DNA of 64,000 nt from Urophycis tenuis (Eukaryota; Chordata; Actinopteri; Gadiformes; Phycidae). This document shows, piece by piece, positions 20,501-32,500 of this stretch. Under the pieces are notes generated by a model. That model was not told where the DNA came from and made no database searches. It saw only the letters and a program-made list of their open reading frames with translations. A program made the position numbers and the translations under genes. The number at the start of each line of letters is the position of its first letter. Positions within the stretch are counted from its first letter, which is position 1. The stretch is from positions 8,425,213 to 8,489,212 of the forward strand of contig JAXIVH010000001.1 in NCBI GenBank assembly GCA_036785325.1, read 5' to 3'.

Positions 20501-23500
20501 CTGTAGTAGATCTGGGTTCAGCAGTCGTAGTTGTGGGGCCAGCAGTTGTAGTTGTCAGACCAGAAGTTGTGGTTGTCGGACCAGCTGTTGTAGTTGTTGG
20601 GCCAGCAGTTGTAGTTGTTGGACTAGATGTTGTTGATGTTGGACCAGCAGTTGTAGTTGTTGGACCAGCTGTTGTTGTTGTGGGGCCAGCAGTTGTAGTT
20701 GTTGGACCAGCTGTTGTGGTTGTCGGACCAGCTGTTGTAGTTGTTGGGCCAGCAGTTGTAGTTGTTGGACCAGCTGTGGTAGTTGTTGGACCAGCGGTGG
20801 TAGTTGTTGGACCAGCCGTGGTAGTTGTTGGACCCTCAGTTGTGGTTGTGGGGCCAGCAGTTGTAATTGTTGGACCAGCCATTGTAGTTGTTGGATCAGC
20901 TGTGGTAGTTGTTGGACCAGCTGTGGTAGTTGTGGGGCCAGCAGTTGTAGTTGTCGGACCAGCTGTTGTTGATGTGGGGCCAGCTGTGGTAGTTGTTGGA
21001 CCAGCTGTGGTAGTTGATGGACCCTCAGTTGTGGTTGTAGGGCCAGCAGTGGTAGTTGTTGGACCAGCTGTGGTAGTTGTTGGACCCTCAGTTGTGGTTG
21101 TTGGGCCAACAGTTGTAGTTGTTGGACCAGCCGTTGTAGTTGTTGGACCTGCTGTGGTAGTTGTTGGACCAGCTGTAGTAGGTGTGAGGCCAGCAGTCGT
21201 AGTTGTGGGGCCATCAGTTGTAGTTGTCAGACCAGCAGTTGTGGTTGTCGGACCAGCTGTTGTAGTTGTTGGGCCAAAAGTTGTAGTTGTTGGACCAGCC
21301 GTTGTAGTTGTTTGACCTGCTGTGGTAGTTGTTGGACCAGCTGTAGTAGGTGTGGGGCCAGCAGTCGTAGTTGTGGGGCCAGCAGTTGTAGCTGTCAGAC
21401 CAGCAGTTGTGATTGTCGGACCAGCTGTTGTAGTTGTTGGGCCAGCAGTTGTAGTTGTTGGACCAGATGTTGTTGATGTTGGACCAGCAGTTGTAGTTGT
21501 TGGACTTGCAGTGGTAGTTGTTGGACCCGCAGTTGTGGTTGTTGGATCAGCTGTGGTAGTTGTTGGACCAGCCTTTGTAGTTGTTGGACCTGCTGTGTTA
21601 GTTGTTGGACCAGCTGTAGTAGGTGTGGGGCCAGCAGTTGTAGTTGTGGGGCCAGCAGTTGTAGTTGTCAGACCAGCAGTTGTGGTTGTCGGACCAGCTG
21701 TTATAGTTGTTGGGCCAGCAGTTGTAGTTATTGGACCAGATGTAGTTGTTGTTGGACCAGCAGTTGTAGTTGTTGGACCAGCTGTTGTTGTTGTGGGACC
21801 AGCAGTTGTAGTTGTTGGACCAGCTGTTGTAGTTGTTGGACCAGCTGTGGTAGTTGTTGGACCAGCTGTGGTAGTTGTTAGGCCAGCAGTTGTAGTTGTG
21901 GGGCCAGCCGTTGTAGTTGTCAGACCAGCAGTTGTGGTTGTCGGACCAGCTGTTGTAGTTGTTGGGCCAGCAGTTGTAGTCGTTGGACCAGATGTTGTTG
22001 ATGTTGGACCAGCAGTTGTAGTTGTTGGACTTGCTGTGGTAGTTGTTGGACCCGCAGTTGTGGTTGTTGGATCAGCTGTGGTAGTTGTGGGGCCAGCAGT
22101 TGTAGTTGAGGGGCCAGCAGTTGTAGTTGTGGGGCCAGCCGTTGTAGTTATCAGACCAGCAGCTGTGGTTGTGGGGCCAGCAGTTGTAGTTGATGGACCA
22201 GCCGTTGTAGTTGTTGGATCAGCTGTGGTAGTTGATAGACCAGCTGTGGTAGTTGTGGGGCCAGCAGTTGTAGTTGTCGGACCAGCTGTTGTTGACGTGG
22301 GGCCAGCTGTGGTAGTTGTTGGACCAGCTGTGGTAGTTGATGGACCCTCAGTTGTGGTTGTAGGGCCAGCAGTGGTAGTTATTGGACCAGCTGTGGTAGT
22401 TGTTGGACCCTCAGTTGTGGTTGTTGGGCCAGCAGTGGTAGTTATTGGACCAGCTGTTGTAGTTGTTGGACCAGCTGTGGTAGTTGTTGGACCAGCTGTG
22501 GTAGTTGTTAGGCCAGCAGTCGTAGTTGTGGGGCCAGCAGTTGTAGCTGTCAGACCAGCAGTTGTGATTGTCGGACCAGCTGTTGTAGTTGTTGGGCCAG
22601 CAGTTGTAGTTGTTGGACCAGATGTTGTTGATGTTGGACCAGCAGTTGTAGTTGTTGGACTTGCAGTGGTAGTTGTTGGACCCGCAGTTGTGGTTGTTGG
22701 ATCAGCTGTGGTAGTTGTTGGACCAGTTTTTGTAGTTGTTGGACCTGCTGTGTTAGTTGTTGGACCAGCTGTAGTAGGTGTGGGGCCAGCAGTTGTAGTT
22801 GTGGGGCCAGCAGTTGTAGTTGTCAGACCAGCAGTTGTGGTTGTCGGACCAGCTGTTATAGTTGTTGGGCCAGCAGTTGTAGTTGTTGGACCAGATGTTG
22901 TTGTTGTTGGACCAGCAGTTGTAGTTGTTGGACCAGCTGTTGTTGTTGTGGGACCAGCAGTTGTAGTTGTTGGACCAGCTGTTGTAGTTGTTGGACCAGC
23001 TGTGGTAGTTGTTGGACCAGCTGTGGTAGTTGTTAGGCCAGCAGTTGTAGTTGTGGGGCCAGCCGTTGTAGTTGTCAGACCAGCAGTTGTGGTTGTCGGA
23101 CCAGCTGTTGTAGTTGTTGGGCCAGCAGTTGTAGTCGTTGGACCAGATGTTGTTGATGTTGGACCAGCAGTTGTAGTTGTTGGACTTGCTGTGGTAGTTG
23201 TTGGACCCGCAGTTGTGGTTGTTGGATCAGCTGTGGTAGTTGTGGGGCCAGCAGTTGTAGTTGAGGGGCCAGCAGTTGTAGTTGTGGGGCCAGCCGTTGT
23301 AGTTATCAGACCAGCAGCTGTGGTTGTGGGGCCAGCAGTTGTAGTTGATGGACCAGCCGTTGTAGTTGTTGGATCAGCTGTGGTAGTTGATAGACCAGCT
23401 GTGGTAGTTGTGGGGCCAGCAGTTGTAGTTGTCGGACCAGCTGTTGTTGACGTGGGGCCAGCTGTGGTAGTTGTTGGACCAGCTGTGGTAGTTGATGGAC

Positions 23501-26500
23501 CCTCAGTTGTGGTTGTAGGGCCAGCAGTGGTAGTTATTGGACCAGCTGTGGTAGTTGTTGGACCCTCAGTTGTGGTTGTTGGGCCAGCAGTGGTAGTTAT
23601 TGGACCAGCTGTTGTAGTTGTTGGGCCAGCAGTTGTAGTTGTTGGACCAGATGTTGTTGATGTTGGACCAGCAGTTGTAGTTGTTGGACCAGTTGTTGTT
23701 GTGGGGCCAGCAGTTGTAGTTGTTGGACCAGCTGTTGTAGTTGTTTGACCAGCTGTGGTAGTTGTTGGACCAGCTGTGGTAGTTGTTGGACCAGCTGTGG
23801 TAGTTGTTGGACCCTCAGTTGTGGTTGTGGGGCCAGCAGTGGTAGTTGTGGGACCAGCTGATGTTGTTGTGGGGCCAGCAGTTGTAGTTGTCGGAGCAGC
23901 TGTTGTTGACGTGGGGCCAGCTGTGGTAGTTGTATGACCAGCTGTGGTAGTTGATGGACCCTCAGCTGTGGTTGTAGGGCCAGCAGTGGTAGTTGTTGGA
24001 CCAGCTGTGGTAGTTGTTGGACCCTCATTTGTGGTTGTTGGGCCAGCAGTGGTAGTTGTTGGACCAGCTGTTGTTGTGGGGCCAATAGTTGTAGTTGTTG
24101 GACCAGCCGTTGTTGTTGTTGGACCTGCTGTGTTAGTTGTTTGACCAGCTGTAGTAGGTGTGGGGCCAGCAGTCGTAGTTGTGGGGCCAGCAGTTGTAGT
24201 TGTCAGACCAGCAGTTGTGGTTGTCGGACCAGCTGTTGTAGTTGTTGGGCCAGCAGTTGTAGTCGTTGGACCAGATGTTGTTGATGTTGGACCAGCAGTT
24301 GTAGTTGTTGGACTTGCTGTGGTAGTTGTTGGACCCGCAGTTGTGGTTGTTGGATCAGCTGTGGTAGTTGTGGGGCCAGCAGTTGTACTTGAGGGGCCAG
24401 CAGTTGTTGATGTTGGACCAGGAGTTGTAGTTATCAGACCAGCAGCTGTGGTTGTGGGGCCAGCAGTTGTAGTTGTTGGACCAGCCGTTGTAGTTGTTGG
24501 ACCAGCTGTGGTAGTTGTTGGACCAGCTTTGGTAGTTGTTAGGCCAGCAGTTGTAGTAGTTGGGCCAGCCGTTGTAGTTATCAGACCACCAGTTGTGGTT
24601 GTCGGACCAGCTGTTGTAGTTGTTGGGCCAGCAGTTGTAATTGTTGGACCAGCTGTTGTAGCTGTTGGACCAGTTGTGGTAATTGTGGGACCAGCTATGG
24701 TAGTTGTTGGACCAGCTGTGGTAGTTGTTGGTCCCTCAGTTGTGGTTGTGGGGCCAGCAGTGGTAGTTGTTGGACCAGCTGATGTTGTTGTGGGGCCAGC
24801 AGTTGTAGTTGTCGGAGCAGCTGTTGTTGACGTGGGGCCAGCTGTGGTAGTTGTTGGACCAGCTGTGGTAGTTGATGGACCCTCAGTTGTGGTTGTAGGG
24901 CCAGCAGTGGTAGTTGTTGGACCAGCTGTGGTAGTTGTTGGACCCTCAGTTGTGGTTGTTGGGCCAGCAGTGGTAGTTGTTGGACCAGCTGTTGTTGTGG
25001 GGCCAATAGTTGTAGTTGTTGGACCAGCCGTTGTAGTTGTTGGACCTGCTATGTTAGTTGTTTGAACAGCTGTAGAAGGTGTGGGGCCAGCAGTCGTAGT
25101 TGTGGGGCCAGCAGTTGTAGTTTTCAGACCAGCAGTTGTGGTTGTCGGACCAGCTGTTGTAGTTGTTGGGCCAGCAGTTGTAGTCGTTGGACCAGATGTT
25201 GTTGATGTTGGACCAGCAGTTGTAGTTGTTGGACCTGCTGTGGTAGTTGTTGGACCCGCAGTTGTGGTTGTTGGATCAGCTGTGGTAGTTGTGGGGTCAG
25301 CAGTTGTACTTGAGGGGCCAGCAGTTGTTGATGTTGGACCAGGAGTTGTAGTTATCAGACCAGCAGCTGTGGTTGTGGGGCCAGCAGTTGTAGTTGTTGG
25401 ACCAGCCGTTGTAGTTGTTGGATCAGCTGTGGTAGTTGTTGGACCAGCTGTGGTAGTTGGGCCAGCAGTTGTAGTTGTCGGACCAGCTGTTGTTGACGTG
25501 GGGCCAGCTGTGGTAGTTGTTGGACCAGCTGTGGTAGTTGATGGAGCCTCAGTTGTGGTTGTAGGGCCAGCAGTGGTAGTTGTTGGACCAGCTGTGGTAG
25601 TTGTTAGACCCTTAGTTGTGGTTGTTGGGCCAGCAGTGGTAGTTGTTGGACCAGCTGTTGTTGTTGTGGGGTCAACAGTTGTAGTTGTTGGACCAGCCGT
25701 TGTAGTTGTTGGACCAGCTGTTGTAGTTGTTGGGCCAGCAGTTGTAGTTGTTGGACCAGATGTTGTTGATGTTGGACCAGCAGTTGTAGTTGTTGGACCA
25801 GTTGTTGTTGTTGTGGGGCCAGCAGTTGTAGTTGTTGGACCAGCTGTTGTAGTTGTTTGACCAGCTGTGGTAGTTGTTGGACCAGCTCTGGTAGTTGTTA
25901 GGCCAGCAGTTGTAGTTGTGGGGCCAGCCGTTGTAGTTGTCAGACCAGCAGTTGTGGTTGTCGGACCAGCTGTTGTAGTTGTTGGACCAGCTGTGGTAGT
26001 TGTAGGACCAGCTGTGGTAGTTGTTGGACCCTCAGTTTTGGTTTTGGGGCCCGCAGTGGTAGTTGTTGGACCAGCTGATGTTGTTGTGGGGCCAGCAGTT
26101 GTAGTTGTTGGACCAGCCATTGTAGTTGTTGGATCAGCTGTGGTAGTTGTTGGACCAGCTGTGGTAGTTGTGGGGCCAGCAGTTTTAGTTGTCGGACCAG
26201 CTGTTGTTGACGTGGGGCCAGCTTTGGTAGTTGTTGGACCAGCTGTGGTAGTTGATGGACCCTCAGTTGTGGTTGTTGGGCCAGCAGTGGTAGTTGTTGG
26301 ACCAGCTGATGTTGTTGTGGGGCCAGCTGTGGTAGTTGTTGGACCAGCTGTGGTAGTTGATGGACCCTCAGTTGTGGTTGTAGGGCCAGCAGTGGTAGTT
26401 GTTGGTCCATCTGTGGTAGTTGTTGGACCCTCAGTTGTGGTTGTTGTGCCAGCAGTGGTAGTTGTTGGACCAGCTGTGGTAGTTGTGGGGCCAGCAGTTG

Positions 26501-29500
26501 TAGTTGTGGGGCCAGCAGTTGTTGTTGTCAGACCAGCAGTTGTGGTTGTCGGACCAGCTGTTGTAGTTGTTTGGCCAGCAGTTGTAGTTGTTGGACCAGC
26601 TGTTGTTAATGTGGGGCCAGCAGTGGTTGTTGTCGGACCGGCTGTTGTTGTTGGACCAGCTTTGGTAGTTGTGGGGCCAGCAGTTGTAGTTGTCGGACCA
26701 GCTGTTGTTGAATTGGGGCCAGCTGTCGTAGTTGTTGGACCCTCAGTTGTGGTTGTAGGGGCAGCAGTGGTAGTTGTTGGACCCGTAGTTGTGGTTGTTG
26801 GAACAGCTGTGGTAGTCGTAGGGTCAGCAGTTGTAGTTGTGGGGCTAGCAGTTGTAGTTGTCAGACCAGCTGTAGTTGACGTGGGGCCAGCTGTGGTAGT
26901 TGTTGGACCAGCTGTGGTAGTTGATGGACCCTCAGTTGTGGTTGTAGGGGCAGCAGTGGTAGTTGTTGGACCCCCAGTTGTGGTTGTTGGAACAGCTGTG
27001 GTAGTTGTTGGACCAGCTGTTGTAGTTGTTGGGCCAGCAGTTGTAGTTGTTGGACCAGATGTTGTTGATGTTGGACCAGCAGTTGTAGTTGTTGGACCAG
27101 TTGTTGTTGTTGTGGGGCCAGCAGTTGTAGTTGTTGGACCAGCCGTTGTAGTTGTTGGACCAGCTGTGGTAGTTGTTGGACCAGCTTTGGTAGTTGTTAG
27201 GCCAGCAGTTGTAGTAGTTGGGCCAGCCGTTGTAGTTATCAGACCACCAGTTGTGGTTGTCGGACCAGCTGTTGTAGTTGTTGGGCCAGCAGTTGTAATT
27301 GTTGGACCAGCTGTTGTAGCTGTTGGACCAGTTGTGGTAATTGTGGGACCAGCTATGGTAGTTGTTGGACCAGCTGTGGTAGTTGTTGGTCCCTCAGTTG
27401 TGGTTGTGGGGCCAGCAGTGGTAGTTGTTGGACCAGCTGATGTTGTTGTGGGGCCAGCAGTTGTAGTTGTCGGAGCAGCTGTGGTTGACGTGGGGCCAGC
27501 TGTGGTAGTTGTTGGACCAGCTGTGGTAGTTGATGGACCCTCAGTTGTGGTTGTAGGGCCAGCAGTGGTAGTTGTTGGACCAGCTGTGGTAGTTGTTGGA
27601 CCCTCAGTTGTGGTTGTTGGGCCAGCAGTGGTAGTTGTTGGACCAGCTGTTGTTGTGGGGCCAATAGTTGTAGTTGTTGGACCAGCCGTTGTAGTTGTTG
27701 GACCTGCTATGTTAGTTGTTTGAACAGCTGTAGAAGGTGTGGGGCCAGCAGTCGTAGTTGTGGGGCCAGCAGTTGTAGTTTTCAGACCAGCAGTTGTGGT
27801 TGTCGGACCAGCTGTTGTAGTTGTTGGGCCAGCAGTTGTAGTCGTTGGACCAGATGTTGTTGATGTTGGACCAGCAGTTGTAGTTGTTGGACCTGCTGTG
27901 GTAGTTGTTGGACCCGCAGTTGTGGTTGTTGGATCAGCTGTGGTAGTTGTGGGGTCAGCAGTTGTACTTGAGGGGCCAGCAGTTGTTGATGTTGGACCAG
28001 GAGTTGTAGTTATCAGACCAGCAGCTGTGGTTGTGGGGCCAGCAGTTGTAGTTGTTGGACCAGCCGTTGTAGTTGTTGGATCAGCTGTGGTAGTTGTTGG
28101 ACCAGCTGTGGTAGTTGGGCCAGCAGTTGTAGTTGTCGGACCAGCTGTTGTTGACGTGGGGCCAGCTGTGGTAGTTGTTGGACCAGCTGTGGTAGTTGAT
28201 GGAGCCTCAGTTGTGGTTGTAGGGCCAGCAGTGGTAGTTGTTGGACCAGCTGTGGTAGTTGTTAGACCCTTAGTTGTGGTTGTTGGGCCAGCAGTGGTAG
28301 TTGTTGGACCAGCTGTTGTTGTTGTGGGGTCAACAGTTGTAGTTGTTGGACCAGCCGTTGTAGTTGTTGGACCAGCTGTTGTAGTTGTTGGGCCAGCAGT
28401 TGTAGTTGTTGGACCAGATGTTGTTGATGTTGGACCAGCAGTTGTAGTTGTTGGACCAGTTGTTGTTGTTGTGGGGCCAGCAGTTGTAGTTGTTGGACCA
28501 GCTGTTGTAGTTGTTTGACCAGCTGTGGTAGTTGTTGGACCAGCTCTGGTAGTTGTTAGGCCAGCAGTTGTAGTTGTGGGGCCAGCCGTTGTAGTTGTCA
28601 GACCAGCAGTTGTGGTTGTCGGACCAGCTGTTGTAGTTGTTGGACCAGCTGTGGTAGTTGTAGGACCAGCTGTGGTAGTTGTTGGACCCTCAGTTTTGGT
28701 TTTGGGGCCCGCAGTGGTAGTTGTTGGACCAGCTGATGTTGTTGTGGGGCCAGCAGTTGTAGTTGTTGGACCAGCCATTGTAGTTGTTGGATCAGCTGTG
28801 GTAGTTGTTGGACCAGCTGTGGTAGTTGTGGGGCCAGCAGTTTTAGTTGTCGGACCAGCTGTTGTTGACGTGGGGCCAGCTTTGGTAGTTGTTGGACCAG
28901 CTGTGGTAGTTGATGGACCCTCAGTTGTGGTTGTTGGGCCAGCAGTGGTAGTTGTTGGACCAGCTGATGTTGTTGTGGGGCCAGCTGTGGTAGTTGTTGG
29001 ACCAGCTGTGGTAGTTGATGGACCCTCAGTTGTGGTTGTAGGGCCAGCAGTGGTAGTTGTTGGTCCATCTGTGGTAGTTGTTGGACCCTCAGTTGTGGTT
29101 GTTGTGCCAGCAGTGGTAGTTGTTGGACCAGCTGTGGTAGTTGTGGGGCCAGCAGTTGTAGTTGTGGGGCCAGCAGTTGTTGTTGTCAGACCAGCAGTTG
29201 TGGTTGTCGGACCAGCTGTTGTAGTTGTTTGGCCAGCAGTTGTAGTTGTTGGACCAGCTGTTGTTGATGTGGGGCCAGCAGTGGTTGTTGTCGGACCGGC
29301 TGTTGTTGTTGGACCAGCTTTGGTAGTTGTGGGGCCAGCAGTTGTAGTTGTCGGACCAGCTGTTGTTGAATTGGGGCCAGCTGTCGTAGTTGTTGGACCC
29401 TCAGTTGTGGTTGTAGGGGCAGCAGTGGTAGTTGTTGGACCCGTAGTTGTGGTTGTTGGAACAGCTGTGGTAGTCGTAGGGTCAGCAGTTGTAGTTGTGG

Positions 29501-32500
29501 GGCTAGCAGTTGTAGTTGTCAGACCAGCTGTAGTTGACGTGGGGCCAGCTGTGGTAGTTGTTGGACCAGCTGTGGTAGTTGATGGACCCTCAGTTGTGGT
29601 TGTAGGGGCAGCAGTGGTAGTTGTTGGACCCCCAGTTGTGGTTGTTGGAACAGCTGTGGTAGTTGTTGGACCAGCTGTTGTAGTTGTTGGGCCAGCAGTT
29701 GTAGTTGTTGGACCAGATGTTGTTGATGTTGGACCAGCAGTTGTAGTTGTTGGACCAGTTGTTGTTGTTGTGGGGCCAGCAGTTGTAGTTGTTGGACCAG
29801 CTGTTGTAGTTGTTTGACCAGCTGTGGTAGTTGTTGTACCAGCTGTGGTAGTTGTTAGGCCAGCAGTTGTAGTTGTGGGGCCAGCCGTTGTAGTTGTCAG
29901 ACCAGCAGTTGTGGTTGTCGGACCAGCTGTTGTAGTTGTTGGACCAGCTGTGGTAGTTGTAGGACCAGCTGTGGTAGTTGTTGGACCCTCAGTTGTGGTT
30001 TTGGGGCCCGCAGTGGTAGTTGTTGGACCAGCTGATGTTGTTGTGGGGCCAGCAGTTGTAGTTGTTGGACCAGCCATTGTAGTTGTTGGATCTGCTGTGG
30101 TAGTTGTTTGGCCAGCAGTTTTAGTTGTCGGACCAGCTGTTGTTGACGTGGGGCCAGCTTTGGTAGTTGTTGGACCAGCTGTGGTAGTTGATGGACCCTC
30201 AGTTGTGGTTGTTGGGCCAGCAGTGGTAGTTGTTGGACCAGCTGATGTTGTGGGGCCAGCAGTTGTAGTTGTTGGACCAGCCATTGTAGTTGTTGGATGA
30301 GCTGTGGTAGTTGTTGGACCAGCTGTGGTAGTTGTGGGGCCAGCAGTTGTAGTTTTGGGGCCAGCAGTTGTGGTTGTCAGACCATTACTTGTGGTTGTTG
30401 GACCAGTTGTTGTAGTTGTTTGGCCAGCAGTTGTTGATGTTGGAAGACCAGCGGTAGTTGTTGGACTTGTTGTGATAGTTGTTGGACCAGCTGTGGTAGT
30501 CGTTGGACCAGCTGTGGTAGTTGTGGGGCCAGCCGTTGTAGTTGTCGGACCAGCTGTTGTTGATGTTGGAAGACCAGCGGTAGTTGTTGGACTTGTTGTG
30601 ATAGTTGTTGGACCAGCTGTGGTAGTTGTTGGACCCTCAGTTTTGGTTGTGGGGCCAGCAGTGATAGTTGTTGGACCAGCTGTTGTTGTTGTGGGGCCAG
30701 CAGTTGTAGTTGTTGGACCAGCCGTTGTAGTTGTTGGATCAGCTGTGGTAGTTGTTGGACCAGCTGTGGTAGTTGTGGGGCCAGCAGTTGTAGTTGTCGG
30801 ACCAGCTGTTGTTGACGTGGGGCTTGCTGTGGTAGTTGTTGGACCAGCTGTGGTAGTTGATGGACCCTCAGTTGTGGTTGTAGGGCCAGCAGTGGTAGTT
30901 GTTGGACCCTCAGTTGTGGTTGTTGGGCCAGCAGTGGTAGTTGTTGGACCAGCTGTTGTTGTGTGGCCAACAGTTGTAGTTGTTGGACCAGCCGTTGTAA
31001 TTGTTGGACCTGCTGTGGTAGTTGTTGGACCAGCTGTAGTAGGTGTAAGGCCAGCAGTCGTAGTTGTGGGGCCAGCCGTTGTAGTTGTCAGACCAGCAGT
31101 TGTGGTTGTCGGACCAGCTGTTGTAGTTGTTGGACCAGCTGTGGTAGTTGTAGGACCAGCTGTGGTAGTTGTTGGACCCTCAGTTGTGGTTTTGGGGCCC
31201 GCAGTGGTAGTTGTTGGACCAGCTGATGTTGTTGTGGGGCCAGCAGTTGTAGTTGTTGGACCAGCCATTGTAGTTGTTGGATCTGCTGTGGTAGTTGTTT
31301 GGCGAGCAGTTTTAGTTGTCGGACCAGCTGTTGTTGACGTGGGGCCAGCTTTGGTAGTTGTTGGACCAGCTGTGGTAGTTGATGGACCCTCAGTTGTGGT
31401 TGTTGGGCCAGCAGTGGTAGTTGTTGGACCAGCTGATGTTGTGGGGCCAGCAGTTGTAGTTGTTGGACCAGCCATTGTAGTTGTTGGATGAGCTGTGGTA
31501 GTTGTTGGACCAGCTGTGGTAGTTGTGGGGCCAGCAGTTGTAGTTTTGGGGCCAGCAGTTGTGGTTGTCAGACCATTACTTGTGGTTGTTGGACCAGTTG
31601 TTGTAGTTGTTTGGCCAGCAGTTGTTGATGTTGGAAGACCAGCGGTAGTTGTTGGACTTGTTGTGATAGTTGTTGGACCAGCTGTGGTAGTCGTTGGACC
31701 AGCTGTGGTAGTTGTGGGGCCAGCCGTTGTAGTTGTCGGACCAGCTGTTGTTGATGTTGGAAGACCAGCGGTAGTTGTTGGACTTGTTGTGATAGTTGTT
31801 GGACCAGCTGTGGTAGTTGTTGGACCCTCAGTTTTGGTTGTGGGGCCAGCAGTGATAGTTGTTGGACCAGCTGTTGTTGTTGTGGGGCCAGCAGTTGTAG
31901 TTGTTGGACCAGCCATTGTAGTTGTTGGATCAGCTGTGGTAGTTGTTGGACCAGCTGTGGTAGTTGTGGGGCCAGCAGTTGTAGTTGTCGGACCAGCTGT
32001 TGTTGACGTGGGGCTTGCTGTGGTAGTTGTTGGACCAGCTGTGGTAGTTGATGGACCCTCAGTTGTGGTTGTAGGGCCAGCAGTGGTAGTTGTTGGACCC
32101 TCAGTTGTGGTTGTTGGGCCAGCAGTGGTAGTTGTTGGACCAGCTGTTGTTGTGTGGCCAACAGTTGTAGTTGTTGGACCAGCCGTTGTAATTGTTGGAC
32201 CTGCTGTGGTAGTTGTTGGACCAGCTGTAGTAGGTGTAAGGCCAGCAGTCGTAGTTGTGGGGCCAGCAGTTGTAGTTGACAAACCAGCAGTTGTGGTTAT
32301 CGGACCAGCTGTTGCAGTTGTTGGGCCTGCAGTTGTAGTTGTTTGACCAGATGTTGTTGATGTTGGACCAGCAGTTGTAGTTGTTGGACCAGCTGTTGTA
32401 GTTGTTGGACCAGCTGTGGTAATTGTTAGGCCAGCAGTTGTAGTTGTGGGGCCAGCCGTTGTAGTTGTCAGACCAGCAGTTGTGGTTGTCGGACCAGCTG

